Source of the DNA: Donghicola sp041224595
GTDB lineage: Bacteria; Pseudomonadota; Alphaproteobacteria; Rhodobacterales; Rhodobacteraceae
Reading direction: 5' to 3'
Assembly (NCBI RefSeq): GCF_041224595.1
Contig: NZ_JBGFGN010000144.1
Span: 1-6,025 of the forward strand
Length of the DNA stretch: 6,025 nt
The notes under the pieces are model-generated. The model ran no database searches. It saw only the letters and a program-made list of their open reading frames with translations, and had not been told where the DNA came from. Position 1 is the first letter of the stretch, and the number at the start of each line of letters is the position of its first letter. Below are positions 1 through 5,979 of this stretch, piece by piece. The translations under genes were made by a program, and so were the position numbers.

Positions 1-180
1 AAAGCCATCCACACCGGCGTTGTTCGACGCAACGGTCAGACCTTTGACCCCGCTTTCCACGATCGCATCAATCAGCAGTTCGGGAATCCCGCACAGGCCA
101 AAGCCCCCTGCCGCGATCAGCATGTCGTCGCGCAGCAGGCCATCCAAGGCCTCCGACGCGCTGCCATACACTTTGTTCAT
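1..180 (-). CDS. 3-oxoacid (or 3-oxoadipate) CoA-transferase subunit A, N-terminal part; runs off the window
   Basis: Sixty codons read from ATG at 180 to the window edge without a stop, beginning MNKVYGSASEALDGLL. The stretch IAAGGFGLCGIPELLIDAI (residues 22-40) followed by VASNNAGVDGF (50-60) is the nucleotide-loop and SNN(A/C)G region of family I CoA-transferase alpha subunits. The FGLCGIPE wording matches ScoA/SCOT (succinyl-CoA:acetoacetate transferase) as I remember it; Pseudomonas PcaI has a FGTAGMPSE-type version. The ATG overlaps the pcaB stop as ATGA (177-180), and a strong GGAGGAG ribosome site (186-192) lies 5 nt upstream, so the start is secure. A subunit B gene is expected next, outside the window. 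As the last visible gene of a pca operon it could be pcaI (3-oxoadipate activation) or scoA (acetoacetate activation). The motif and the neighbouring BKACE gene make scoA attractive. Family is near certain; substrate is open. Confidence 0.9.
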   Translation of the reverse strand, partial: MNKVYGSASEALDGLLRDDMLIAAGGFGLCGIPELLIDAIVESGVKGLTVASNNAGVDGF

Positions 181-1514
181 TTTGTCTCCTCCAAAGAGTT
201 GGTTCGATTGGCAAAGATCGCCTTTGCCTGCGCCTGCGACGGCGCGATGGCCTGGCGTGGATCAAGGATTTGCACCCAGTCGATCCCGTCGGGCCCGATT
301 TCGGACAGGGCTTCGGTCAGGGTTTTGCCCTGCCCGTTCACCAGTTTCAGAGCATCCTTCACCAGCGTCTGCGCCTCGGCTCGCGGCATATGCGCGGCAA
401 GGGCAAAGCTGGCAGCCTCGGACATGATCGCGCCGCCATTTGCGTCCAGCATCCGCGCCATATTCTCGGGGAAGGCTTGCAGGGTCGCGGCCAGATCCGC
501 CCCGTGACGCAGGGCAGCCGCGCCTGCGATCAGGATTTGCGGCAGGGCGAACCATTCCATCGCCCAACGGCCGCCGTCCCGCTCTTCTGCGGGGCTGGCC
601 GCCATGGCGAGCATGGGGTTCAGCGCGGTGACATAGGCGTTCAGCGTGACGATCGCCTCGGACGCGACGGGATTGGACTTCTGAGGCATGGTCGACGATC
701 CGCCGCCCTTGCCTGCCTTGCCCTCGGCGGCTTCGGACCGGCCCATCAGGATCAGGTCGCTTGCCATCTTGGCCAAGGCTGAAGTCACGCGGCCCACCCA
801 AGCGCCCACGGCCATGACCGTGCTGCGGTCGCCGTGCCACTGGACTGTCGCACCTAGGCCCAATTCAGACGCCAACGTCTCTGCGATGTCTGCGCCATAG
901 GGCGCCACCGCCAGATTGTTGCCTGCGGCTCCTCCGAACTGGACCCGTGCGATACGGGCCTTCAGCGCGGGTAGCTCTGCCTCCAGCGCGATCAGCGGTG
1001 CCGCCCACGTAGCGATCCGCATGCCAAAGGTGATCGGGGTCGCCACTTGCGAACGGGTGCGCCCGCCCATGACCACATCGCCAAATGCCTCGGACTGCTG
1101 TTCCAATGCACCAATCAGCGCGGACACGCGATCTGCATACAGGTCCAGAACATCACGTACGGCCATCATGGTCGCGGTGTCCACCACGTCTTGCGAGGTC
1201 GCGCCCCAGTGCAAGGCCTGCCCTGCCTCGCCGCACGCGGCACGCAGTTGGGCAACCAGAGCTGGCACGGGAACACCCGCCGAAGCGGTCCCCTCCCCCA
1301 GTCCAGCCAAGTCCGCATCGAACCCGTCCAGTGCGGCAGCAATCGCATCGGCGCTGCCGGTTTCAGTCAGGCCAGCCGCCTCGGTCGCGCGGGCTAAGGC
1401 GATCTCAAAGGCAACCATATGCGCGGCGACCGCCTCTTCTGACAGAAGGGCGGTGGCCTGTTGATCGCCATAGAGCGGCGCCATCACGGCGCCAGTCAAA
1501 GGGGTCGGTGTCAT
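177..1514 (-). CDS. pcaB: 3-carboxy-cis,cis-muconate cycloisomerase
   Basis: A 445-residue member of the fumarase/aspartase superfamily. In the protocatechuate branch it lactonises 3-carboxy-cis,cis-muconate to 4-carboxymuconolactone in the cytoplasm. The three conserved blocks are present: HWGATSQDVVDT at 102-113, GRTRSQVATP at 151-160, and the superfamily signature GGSSTMPQKSNPV at 271-283, which carries the flexible catalytic loop serines. The length fits full-length bacterial PcaB of about 450 residues. The frame is open further upstream to 1562, but I chose ATG at 1514 because it overlaps the BKACE stop as ATGA, gives the expected N-terminus MTPTPLTGAVMAPLYGD, and avoids running 50 nt into the upstream gene. 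There is no strong Shine-Dalgarno before it, so translation is probably coupled to the BKACE gene. Its stop overlaps the CoA-transferase start in the same ATGA fashion. Other superfamily roles (adenylosuccinate or argininosuccinate lyase) are unlikely in this context. Confidence 0.93.
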   Translation of the reverse strand: MTPTPLTGAVMAPLYGDQQATALLSEEAVAAHMVAFEIALARATEAAGLTETGSADAIAAALDGFDADLAGLGEGTASAGVPVPALVAQLRAACGEAGQALHWGATSQDVVDTATMMAVRDVLDLYADRVSALIGALEQQSEAFGDVVMGGRTRSQVATPITFGMRIATWAAPLIALEAELPALKARIARVQFGGAAGNNLAVAPYGADIAETLASELGLGATVQWHGDRSTVMAVGAWVGRVTSALAKMASDLILMGRSEAAEGKAGKGGGSSTMPQKSNPVASEAIVTLNAYVTALNPMLAMAASPAEERDGGRWAMEWFALPQILIAGAAALRHGADLAATLQAFPENMARMLDANGGAIMSEAASFALAAHMPRAEAQTLVKDALKLVNGQGKTLTEALSEIGPDGIDWVQILDPRQAIAPSQAQAKAIFANRTNSLEETK

Positions 1515-2353
1515 GCGACTGCAGGTACTTTCAGGTTCAGCATTTCGCGGGCCTGCTGCCATGTAGCAACAGGGCGCTCGTACTTGTCACACAGATCCAC
1601 AACGCGCTGCACCAGTGCCGCATTCGAGGGCGCCAGTGTGTCACGATCAATGCGCACGTTGTCTTCCAGACCGGTGCGGGCGTGACCACCAGACGACACA
1701 GCCCAGTCGTTCAGGGTGATCTGGTGGGCACCGATACCGGCGGCGCACCAGTTGGCATCCTCGCCGAACAGGCGGTGCACGGTTTTGATATAGTAATCAA
1801 AGACATCGCGATCCACGGGCATCGCGTTCTTCACGCCCATCACGAACTGCACATAAGGCGTTTCCGCGATCTCACCCTTTTTGAACATGTCGGCGGCCTT
1901 GAGGATGTGGCTCAGGTCGAACGCCTCGATCTCGGGCTTCACGCCGTATTTCACCATCTCAGAAGCCAGCCAATCGACCAGCTCCGGCGGGTTCTCGTAG
2001 ACGCGAGTGGGGAAGTTGTTCGACCCAACCGACAGCGATGCCATGTCGGGCGACAGGGGCAGCATACCGCCACGGGTCTGGCCCGCGCCGGAACGGCCAC
2101 CGGTCGACAGCTGCACGATCATGCCGGGGCAATGCTTTTCCAGACCTTCTTTCAGGCGGCCGAAACGTTCGGGATCCGAGGTCGGTTTGCCTTCGTCGTC
2201 ACGCACGTGGCAGTGAGCGATGGTTGCGCCAGCCTCAAACGCCTCTTGGGTGCTTTCGATCTGCTCTTCCACAGTGATCGGCACTGCGGGGTTGTTCTCT
2301 TTGGTCGGCAGCGAGCCAGTGATCGCCACACAGATAATGCAGGGTTTGGTCAT
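1511..2353 (-). CDS. BKACE (DUF849) beta-keto acid cleavage enzyme, probably acting on 3-oxoadipate
   Basis: A 280-residue TIM-barrel, Zn-dependent beta-keto acid cleavage enzyme related to Kce (3-keto-5-aminohexanoate cleavage enzyme). Family members condense a beta-keto acid with acetyl-CoA, giving acetoacetate and a new acyl-CoA. Counting from the ATG at 2353, HCHVRDD at 47-53 supplies the two Zn histidines (47, 49). GGHARTGLEDN at 222-232 holds the catalytic Arg226 and the Glu230/Asp231 pair, the same numbers I recall for Kce. QLSTGGRSG (81-89) and PEIEAFD (140-146) are further family blocks. An in-frame ATG at 2368 would add five residues (MKDAN), but it lies 5 nt after a strong stem-loop with no ribosome site. 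MTKPCIICVAITGS is the usual start of the family, so I prefer 2353; neither start has a strong Shine-Dalgarno. The gene lies between pcaG and pcaB, overlapping pcaB by 4 nt. With 3-oxoadipate as substrate it would release succinyl-CoA and acetoacetate. Family is firm; substrate is inferred from context. Confidence 0.92.
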   Translation of the reverse strand: MTKPCIICVAITGSLPTKENNPAVPITVEEQIESTQEAFEAGATIAHCHVRDDEGKPTSDPERFGRLKEGLEKHCPGMIVQLSTGGRSGAGQTRGGMLPLSPDMASLSVGSNNFPTRVYENPPELVDWLASEMVKYGVKPEIEAFDLSHILKAADMFKKGEIAETPYVQFVMGVKNAMPVDRDVFDYYIKTVHRLFGEDANWCAAGIGAHQITLNDWAVSSGGHARTGLEDNVRIDRDTLAPSNAALVQRVVDLCDKYERPVATWQQAREMLNLKVPAVA

Positions 2354-2373
2354 GTTCGCGTCTTTCATACTGA

Positions 2374-2397
2374 GGGGCGCCCACGGATGGACGCCCC
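2374..2397 (-). other. Intercistronic stem-loop between pcaG and the BKACE gene
   Basis: In the minus-strand RNA, GGGGCGUCCA pairs with UGGGCGCCCC over 10 pairs (one G-U) around a UCCG tetraloop. It begins 7 nt after the pcaG stop and ends 5 nt before the upstream candidate ATG (2368) of the BKACE gene. No U-tract follows, so it is not a standard intrinsic terminator. It could protect the 3' end of the pcaDCHG message, cause partial attenuation, or hide the first start codon. On the plus strand the pairing is interrupted by a C/A mismatch, which suits a function in the operon transcript. Confidence 0.6.
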
Positions 2398-2404
2398 GAA
2401 TAAC

Positions 2405-3004
2405 TTAGATGTCGAGGAAAACCGTCTCGCCTTCGCCCTGGAGGCGGACGTCGAAGCGGTACTTGCCCTCGCCGATTTTCTTGGCGATTAGCGTGTCCAC
2501 ACGGGGACGCTGCTCGATGCGGGCCAGAAGCGGGTCGGTGCTGTTGTCCTCATCCTCGAAGTAGATGCGGGTTTGCAGGCCTATGTTGATGCCGCGTGCG
2601 CAAATCCACACCGAGATGTGGGGTGCCGCGAAACCGCCACCGCGCTGAGCTACCTTGCCCGGCTTGACAGTGCGCAGGGTGAACTCGCCAGTGTCGGCAT
2701 CAGCCGCAAAGCGGCAGTGGCCGGTCACAGCGGGGTCTGCACCTTCTTGGCCGGGGAAATTGCCAGCCGCGTCGGGCTGCCAGCTTTCCAGCAGCGCGTC
2801 GCGCATGGCCCAACCGGTGCCGTCAAAGACAGAACCCACGATCTCGATCACTTCGCCCTTGGCGCTGTCGGCGATGGGGCTGGTGCCGATTTCTTCGTCG
2901 TAATAACCCGCGTTGCCCGCATAGGTGGGCATCAAACCGATGTGGACGTAGGGTCCAGCGGTCTGCGACGGAGTCTCTACCAGAGTGTCCAGTTTCTGTA
3001 CCAT
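2405..3004 (-). CDS. pcaG: Protocatechuate 3,4-dioxygenase, alpha subunit
   Basis: A 199-residue intradiol dioxygenase alpha subunit. It pairs with PcaH to form the oxygenase that cleaves protocatechuate between its two hydroxyls to 3-carboxy-cis,cis-muconate. Near the N-terminus TPSQTAGPYVHIGL (11-24) is the typical opening of PcaG. The middle has the beta-sandwich pattern with GHCRF and FTLRTVKPG, then APHISVWICARGI, where the alpha subunit keeps the fold but lacks the full set of iron ligands. It ends in YRFDVRLQGEGETVFLDI, as PcaG proteins do. The length equals the family norm of about 200. The frame is open upstream to 3163, but the start is ATG 3004: a GGAGGGG site (3012-3018) sits 7 nt upstream, and only 1 nt separates it from the pcaH stop, so the two subunits are translated together. 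The TAA stop is at 2407-2405. Confidence 0.97.
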   Translation of the reverse strand: MVQKLDTLVETPSQTAGPYVHIGLMPTYAGNAGYYDEEIGTSPIADSAKGEVIEIVGSVFDGTGWAMRDALLESWQPDAAGNFPGQEGADPAVTGHCRFAADADTGEFTLRTVKPGKVAQRGGGFAAPHISVWICARGINIGLQTRIYFEDEDNSTDPLLARIEQRPRVDTLIAKKIGEGKYRFDVRLQGEGETVFLDI

Positions 3005-3005
3005 C

Positions 3006-3734
3006 TTACATCCCCTCCAGCTTGTTTTCGAACATGGTCTGGCGGCGGCCGCGCAGAACGATGTCAAACTTGTAGGCCAGGAAGTCCAGCGGACGCGAGT
3101 TTGCCAGATCCAGCGGCGCGACCAGACGGTCCAGCTGGCTGCGGTTCTTGATGGTCGCAGCAATCGGGCAATGGTTGATCAGCGGATCACCCTCAAAATA
3201 CATCTGCGAAATCAGGCGCTGGCCAAAGCTGTGGCCGTAGACCGAGATGTGGATGTGCATCGGGCGCCAGTCATTGCCACGGTTCGGCCAAGGATAGGCA
3301 CCGGGGCGAATGGTCAGGAACTGGTAGTAGCCGTTTTCGTCGGTGATCGTCCGACCGCAGCCACCAAAATTCGGGTCCAACGGCGCCAGATAGGTGTCTT
3401 TCTTGTGGCGATAGCGACCACCGGCATTCGCCTGCCATATCTCGACCAGCGTGTTCGGCACAGCGCGGTTGTTTTCATCAACCACACGGCCGTGCATCAG
3501 GATGCGTTCGCCCACAGCGGGGGCAGCGCCCTTGGTCCAGTTCAGGATCAGGTTGTTGTCGAGTGCCCCGAGCTTGCTGTGACCAAAGGTGGGACCGGTT
3601 TCCTCGGAGAGGCCGGATTCCATCGATAGCAATGGCAGGTAGGGGGAACGGGCAACAGAAGTTTTATATGCAGGATCGTATGCGTCTGGGTGCGCTTCGC
3701 GATTCCGCGGAATAAGCGGGCCTAAATCAGTCAT
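3006..3734 (-). CDS. pcaH: Protocatechuate 3,4-dioxygenase, beta (iron-binding) subunit
   Basis: A 242-residue beta subunit carrying the non-haem Fe(III) site of protocatechuate 3,4-dioxygenase. All four ligands are visible: Tyr108 in GGRYRHKKD, Tyr147 in GAYPWPN, and His160 and His162 in RPMHIHISV, with the active-site Arg157 next to them. These numbers agree with those recalled for the Pseudomonas putida beta subunit (108, 147, 160, 162). An N-terminal dioxygenase segment (AYDPAYKTSVARSP, 18-31) precedes the core; HGRVVDENNRAVPNTLVEIWQ (81-101) is the conserved sheet. I start at ATG 3734: GGAGG (3744-3748) lies 9 nt upstream, and the frame overlaps the end of pcaC by 8 nt. The upstream in-frame ATG at 3758 lies inside pcaC and would add eight basic residues not seen in the family. 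pcaG follows after 1 nt. The gene looks intact and catalytically competent. Confidence 0.98.
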   Translation of the reverse strand: MTDLGPLIPRNREAHPDAYDPAYKTSVARSPYLPLLSMESGLSEETGPTFGHSKLGALDNNLILNWTKGAAPAVGERILMHGRVVDENNRAVPNTLVEIWQANAGGRYRHKKDTYLAPLDPNFGGCGRTITDENGYYQFLTIRPGAYPWPNRGNDWRPMHIHISVYGHSFGQRLISQMYFEGDPLINHCPIAATIKNRSQLDRLVAPLDLANSRPLDFLAYKFDIVLRGRRQTMFENKLEGM

Positions 3735-4113
3735 CAGATGCCGCCTCCATTTCGGCATAGGTGGCTTTCGCCAATTTCAAGGCATGGTTCGCGCGTGGGA
3801 CCCCGGCGTAGATGGCAACATGCTGGAAAGCCTCCAGAACGTCGCGCTTGCTTGCGCCGGTACGGGCAGTGGCCCGGATATGCATGGGGATCTCTTCGAA
3901 GTTTCCAGTCGCGGCCAAGAGGGCCAGCGTGATCATCGAGCGTTCGCGGCGGCTGATGCCGTCAGAAGACCAGACGGTCCCCCACGCGCCCTCGGTGATC
4001 AGGGTTTGAAAGGCGAGATCGAAATCGGTTTTGTTGGCCTCGGCGCGGTCTACGTGGGCATCGCCCAGAACTTCGCGACGGGTTTTCATGCCGGTGTCAA
4101 AACGGTCGGACAT
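3727..4113 (-). CDS. pcaC: 4-carboxymuconolactone decarboxylase
   Basis: A 128-residue protein of the carboxymuconolactone decarboxylase (CMD/AhpD-like) fold. It decarboxylates 4-carboxymuconolactone to 3-oxoadipate enol-lactone. The core is GAWGTVWSSDGISRRERSMIT (42-62), then LALLAATGNFEEIPMHIRAT (63-82) and VLEAFQHVAIYAGVPRANHALK (92-113). The glutamate and histidines of these helices (Glu57, His78, His98 region) are the typical polar set of PcaC. The length matches stand-alone PcaC of about 130 residues, so this is not the PcaCD (PcaL) fusion known from some actinobacteria. The start at 4113 shares one base with the pcaD stop (TGATG), with GGAGG at 4124-4128 ten nt upstream. The frame stays open upstream to 4395, but that region is the shadow of pcaD. 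The 3' end overlaps pcaH by 8 nt. Confidence 0.95.
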   Translation of the reverse strand: MSDRFDTGMKTRREVLGDAHVDRAEANKTDFDLAFQTLITEGAWGTVWSSDGISRRERSMITLALLAATGNFEEIPMHIRATARTGASKRDVLEAFQHVAIYAGVPRANHALKLAKATYAEMEAASDD

Positions 4114-4898
4114 CAGGCTGTGGCCTCCAGGAATTCGTTGATAAGTTTCGCAACCACTTCGGGCTGCTCGACACAGGGCAAGTGGCCCGCGTCTTCGATT
4201 ATGTGGAACGGGGCGTTGCAGAGTTCCGCCGTAGCCTGAACCAGCGCGGGGGGTGTGCTGCCGTCCTGATCGCCTGCCATTGCCATCACGGGCAGAGTCA
4301 GCGCGCGGGTGCCTTCGGTCAGGTCCGCCGCAGCGATCGCCTGACAGCAACCGATGTAGCCCTCGGCGGGGGTGCGGCACAGCATGTTGCGCCATGCGGC
4401 CATCTGCGATGGCTGACCGTTGCGATAGGTCGGCGCGAACCAGCGTTCCAGAATGGGGTCGGCCAGCGATTCAATGCCGCCCTTGCGGACTGCGTTCACG
4501 CGGGTGTTCCACATCTCGTCGGTGCCGATCTGGGCTGCAGTGTCCATCAGGACCAAGGCTTTGACCAGATCGGGACGCTTGGCCGCAAAGCCCTGCCCGA
4601 TCAAACCGCCAATCGACAGCCCGACAAAGGTGATGTCTTTCAGCCCCAGATGCTCGGCAAGGTTCTCTGCATCACGGACCAATTCGTCCATGGCATAGGG
4701 AGCTTCGGGGCAATCGCTGAGGCCATGGCCAGGCTTGTCGAAACGCACGATGCGCAGACCTTCGGGCAGCAAGGGCAACAAGATGTCCCAGACCCGAAGA
4801 TCGGTTCCGAGCGAGTTGCCAAACATTACCACACGGCCATCCCGAGGACCTTCGTCACGGAAGTGAACCATCATTTGATCGAACAAAACTGTCTGCAT
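4113..4898 (-). CDS. pcaD: 3-oxoadipate enol-lactonase
   Basis: A 261-residue alpha/beta hydrolase that hydrolyses 3-oxoadipate enol-lactone to 3-oxoadipate, the last step specific to the ring-cleavage branch. The nucleophile elbow GLSIGG (93-98) gives Ser95, GDQDGSTPP (209-217) gives the acid Asp212, and DAGHLPCVEQP (236-246) gives His239. FGNSLGTDLRVWD (26-38) is the oxyanion-hole strand turn, with wording typical of PcaD rather than of general hydrolases. Cap-domain residues FAPTYR and CRTPAEGYIGCC follow the family. It is the first gene of the operon: ATG 4898 has a GGGAG site (4905-4909) 6 nt upstream, and a candidate TATAAT box lies about 50 nt upstream, next to a PcaQ-type palindrome. 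Being first fits the PcaQ-controlled pcaDCHGB operons described in rhizobia and roseobacters. pcaC follows with a one-base overlap. Confidence 0.96.
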   Translation of the reverse strand: MQTVLFDQMMVHFRDEGPRDGRVVMFGNSLGTDLRVWDILLPLLPEGLRIVRFDKPGHGLSDCPEAPYAMDELVRDAENLAEHLGLKDITFVGLSIGGLIGQGFAAKRPDLVKALVLMDTAAQIGTDEMWNTRVNAVRKGGIESLADPILERWFAPTYRNGQPSQMAAWRNMLCRTPAEGYIGCCQAIAAADLTEGTRALTLPVMAMAGDQDGSTPPALVQATAELCNAPFHIIEDAGHLPCVEQPEVVAKLINEFLEATA

Positions 4899-4920
4899 GT
4901 GAGTCTCCCTGCGCTGGTGT

Positions 4921-4950
4921 TTGACATGACAAGTCCTCTATGAAAATTAT
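4921..4950 (+). promoter_or_regulatory. Candidate pcaQ promoter
   Basis: A perfect TTGACA (4921-4926) points toward pcaQ. The -10 is unclear: AAAATT or AATTAT at 4943-4950 fits a 16-18 nt spacer, while the better TATAAA at 4948 would need 21. Transcription would start just before the palindrome at 4968-4983, so PcaQ bound there could repress its own gene. This is inferred from position only. Confidence 0.4.
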
Positions 4951-4967
4951 AAATCGAGAAAATACAC
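4940..4967 (-). promoter_or_regulatory. Candidate promoter of the pcaD operon
   Basis: On the minus strand a perfect TATAAT lies at 4951-4946. The position 16-17 nt upstream of it is occupied by the edge of the ATAAC/GTTAT palindrome and has no good TTGACA. A good -10 with a poor -35 touching an activator site is the usual form of a LysR-activated promoter. The transcript would begin near 4939-4937, leaving about 40 nt of leader before pcaD. Confidence 0.5.
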
Positions 4968-4983
4968 ATAACCTATGAGTTAT
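4968..4983. promoter_or_regulatory. PcaQ-type operator (LysR palindrome)
   Basis: ATAACCTATGAGTTAT is a perfect ATAAC-N6-GTTAT inverted repeat. It closely follows the PcaQ site reported in Sinorhizobium meliloti, ATAACC-N4-GGTTAA as I recall it. It is in the right place, between pcaQ and pcaD, directly upstream of the pcaD TATAAT box. Unusually it covers the first candidate ATG of pcaQ (4975), which either makes it autoregulatory or points to the ATG at 4987 as the true start. Confidence 0.75.
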
Positions 4984-5979
4984 GAAATGATTGACCCACA
5001 CATCCGGATGCGGCATCTGCGCTGCTTTCTGGAAACAGCCCGACTTGGCAGTCTGTCTGCCGCCGCAAATACCTTGAATGTCAGCCAACCCGCGGCATCA
5101 AAGACAATCAAGGAACTTGAGGACATCCTCGGGGTGCCACTTTTTGATCGCAGTGGACGACGGCTGGCGTTGACCGCCGCTGGCAAGGTGTTTCAGCAAC
5201 ACACCGGCGCGGCGATGATTGATCTGCAGCGCGCGCAGGATATGGTGCGTGACGCCCCACGCGCGCCATCTCGTCTCTCTGTTGGTGCGCTACCGACGGC
5301 CGCGACCTTCTTGCTGCCCGAAGCCGCACTCAAATTCCGCCATTCCCACCCGGAATGCCTGCTGCGGGTAACAACAGGACCCAACTGGATGCTTCTCTCG
5401 CAACTTCGAGAGGGTGCCGTGGATATGGTCGTCGGGCGGATGCCGCCCGCAGGGGCCGTCGAGGGACTCAACTTTCGGCAACTCTATTCAGAAAAGGTCG
5501 TTCCAGTGGTTCGGCCAGATCACCCGTTGATGGGCCGCGAGTGGGACCTAGAAGAAATCGGAGCCTATCCGCTGATGTTGCCCCCATCAGGAGCTGTGAT
5601 TGCGCCCTCTGTTCGCGCCTATTTGCACTCGATCGGTTTGACGAATGTGACACCAGCATTCGAAAACGTATCACTGGCCTTTGGTCGGCAGGTGGTCGAG
5701 CGCTCTGATGTTGTCTGGTTTATCTCTCACGGCGTTGTCGGCGCAGAGATCGAGTCCGGCACGCTGGCAGTTCTTTCGCTGGAAGGTGACTTGTTGGGCG
5801 GACCTGTTGGTGTGTCGATGCGGGAAGAAACCCAAATCAGCATTGAGCAAAAGGACTTCATCGCTGCATTGCTGGACACGACGAAAAGTGTCAACGGCGG
5901 AGTAAAATTCGGCCATTGTGGCGGAGCAAAAGTCGGCCAGTTTGGGGCGAGCGCCTTGGAGCGTGCGGCCCTCATATAG
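4975..5979 (+). CDS. pcaQ: LysR-type regulator PcaQ, with its C-terminus replaced by IS-derived sequence
   Basis: A LysR-family activator of 334 codons. The N-terminal winged helix-turn-helix (about residues 13-72) reads RHLRCFLETARLGSLSAAAN, then NVSQPAASKTIKELED and LFDRSGRRLALTAAG. The effector-binding domain follows (about 99-300), with ALPTAATFLLPEAALKF and GAVDMVVGRMP typical of the PcaQ/GbpR type. PcaQ activates the pca operon in response to 3-carboxy-cis,cis-muconate in rhizobia. It is divergent from pcaD, with a matching palindrome between them. Two starts are possible: 4975 (MSYEM) lies inside that palindrome; 4987 (MIDPHIRMRHLR) matches how PcaQ proteins usually begin. Neither has a strong ribosome site. 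Native similarity ends near Lys304. From about codon 305 to the TAG at 5977-5979 the frame runs through an IS terminus, giving a tail of about 30 residues (ending ASALERAALI) that is unlike PcaQ. PcaQ is normally about 305-312 residues, so only a few native residues are lost and function may survive. Confidence 0.9.
   Translation: MSYEMIDPHIRMRHLRCFLETARLGSLSAAANTLNVSQPAASKTIKELEDILGVPLFDRSGRRLALTAAGKVFQQHTGAAMIDLQRAQDMVRDAPRAPSRLSVGALPTAATFLLPEAALKFRHSHPECLLRVTTGPNWMLLSQLREGAVDMVVGRMPPAGAVEGLNFRQLYSEKVVPVVRPDHPLMGREWDLEEIGAYPLMLPPSGAVIAPSVRAYLHSIGLTNVTPAFENVSLAFGRQVVERSDVVWFISHGVVGAEIESGTLAVLSLEGDLLGGPVGVSMREETQISIEQKDFIAALLDTTKSVNGGVKFGHCGGAKVGQFGASALERAALI
5896..5939 (+). repeat. Two tandem copies of a 20-nt IS terminal repeat
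   Basis: Copy 1 at 5896-5915 (GGCGGAGTAAAATTCGGCCA) and copy 2 at 5920-5939 (GGCGGAGCAAAAGTCGGCCA) agree at 18 of 20 positions, with a 24-nt period. Multiple short subterminal repeats of this kind are the transposase-binding sites of IS21-like elements. Confidence 0.85.

Noticed and set aside
1515..1562. N-terminal extension of pcaB to an upstream ATG at 1562
   Set aside because: It would run 50 nt into the BKACE gene and add residues not seen in PcaB; the ATGA junction at 1511-1514 is the better start.
2374..2397. Intrinsic terminator ending the pcaDCHG transcript
   Set aside because: The stem is strong but no run of U follows; it is listed only as a stem-loop.
1085..2491. A 468-codon open frame on the plus strand
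   Set aside because: It runs antisense to pcaB and the BKACE gene, has a low-complexity Arg/Pro/Ser-rich start, no family motif, and is a GC-rich shadow frame of genes proven by catalytic motifs.
3005..3163. Extension of pcaG upstream to 3163
   Set aside because: The added residues are a Trp/Arg/Ser-rich shadow of pcaH, while a strong GGAGGGG precedes ATG 3004.
4114..4395. Extension of pcaC upstream to 4395
   Set aside because: The extra 94 residues are an Arg/Gly/Pro-rich shadow of pcaD; TGATG coupling and GGAGG mark the start at 4113.
4182..4943. A 253-codon plus-strand frame opposite pcaD
   Set aside because: No recognisable motif; pcaD on the other strand has a full catalytic triad and ribosome site, so this is a shadow.
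5889..5979. Native C-terminal domain of PcaQ
   Set aside because: The Gly-rich repeated coding pattern comes from two 20-nt DNA repeats typical of IS ends, and the family length is already reached near residue 305.
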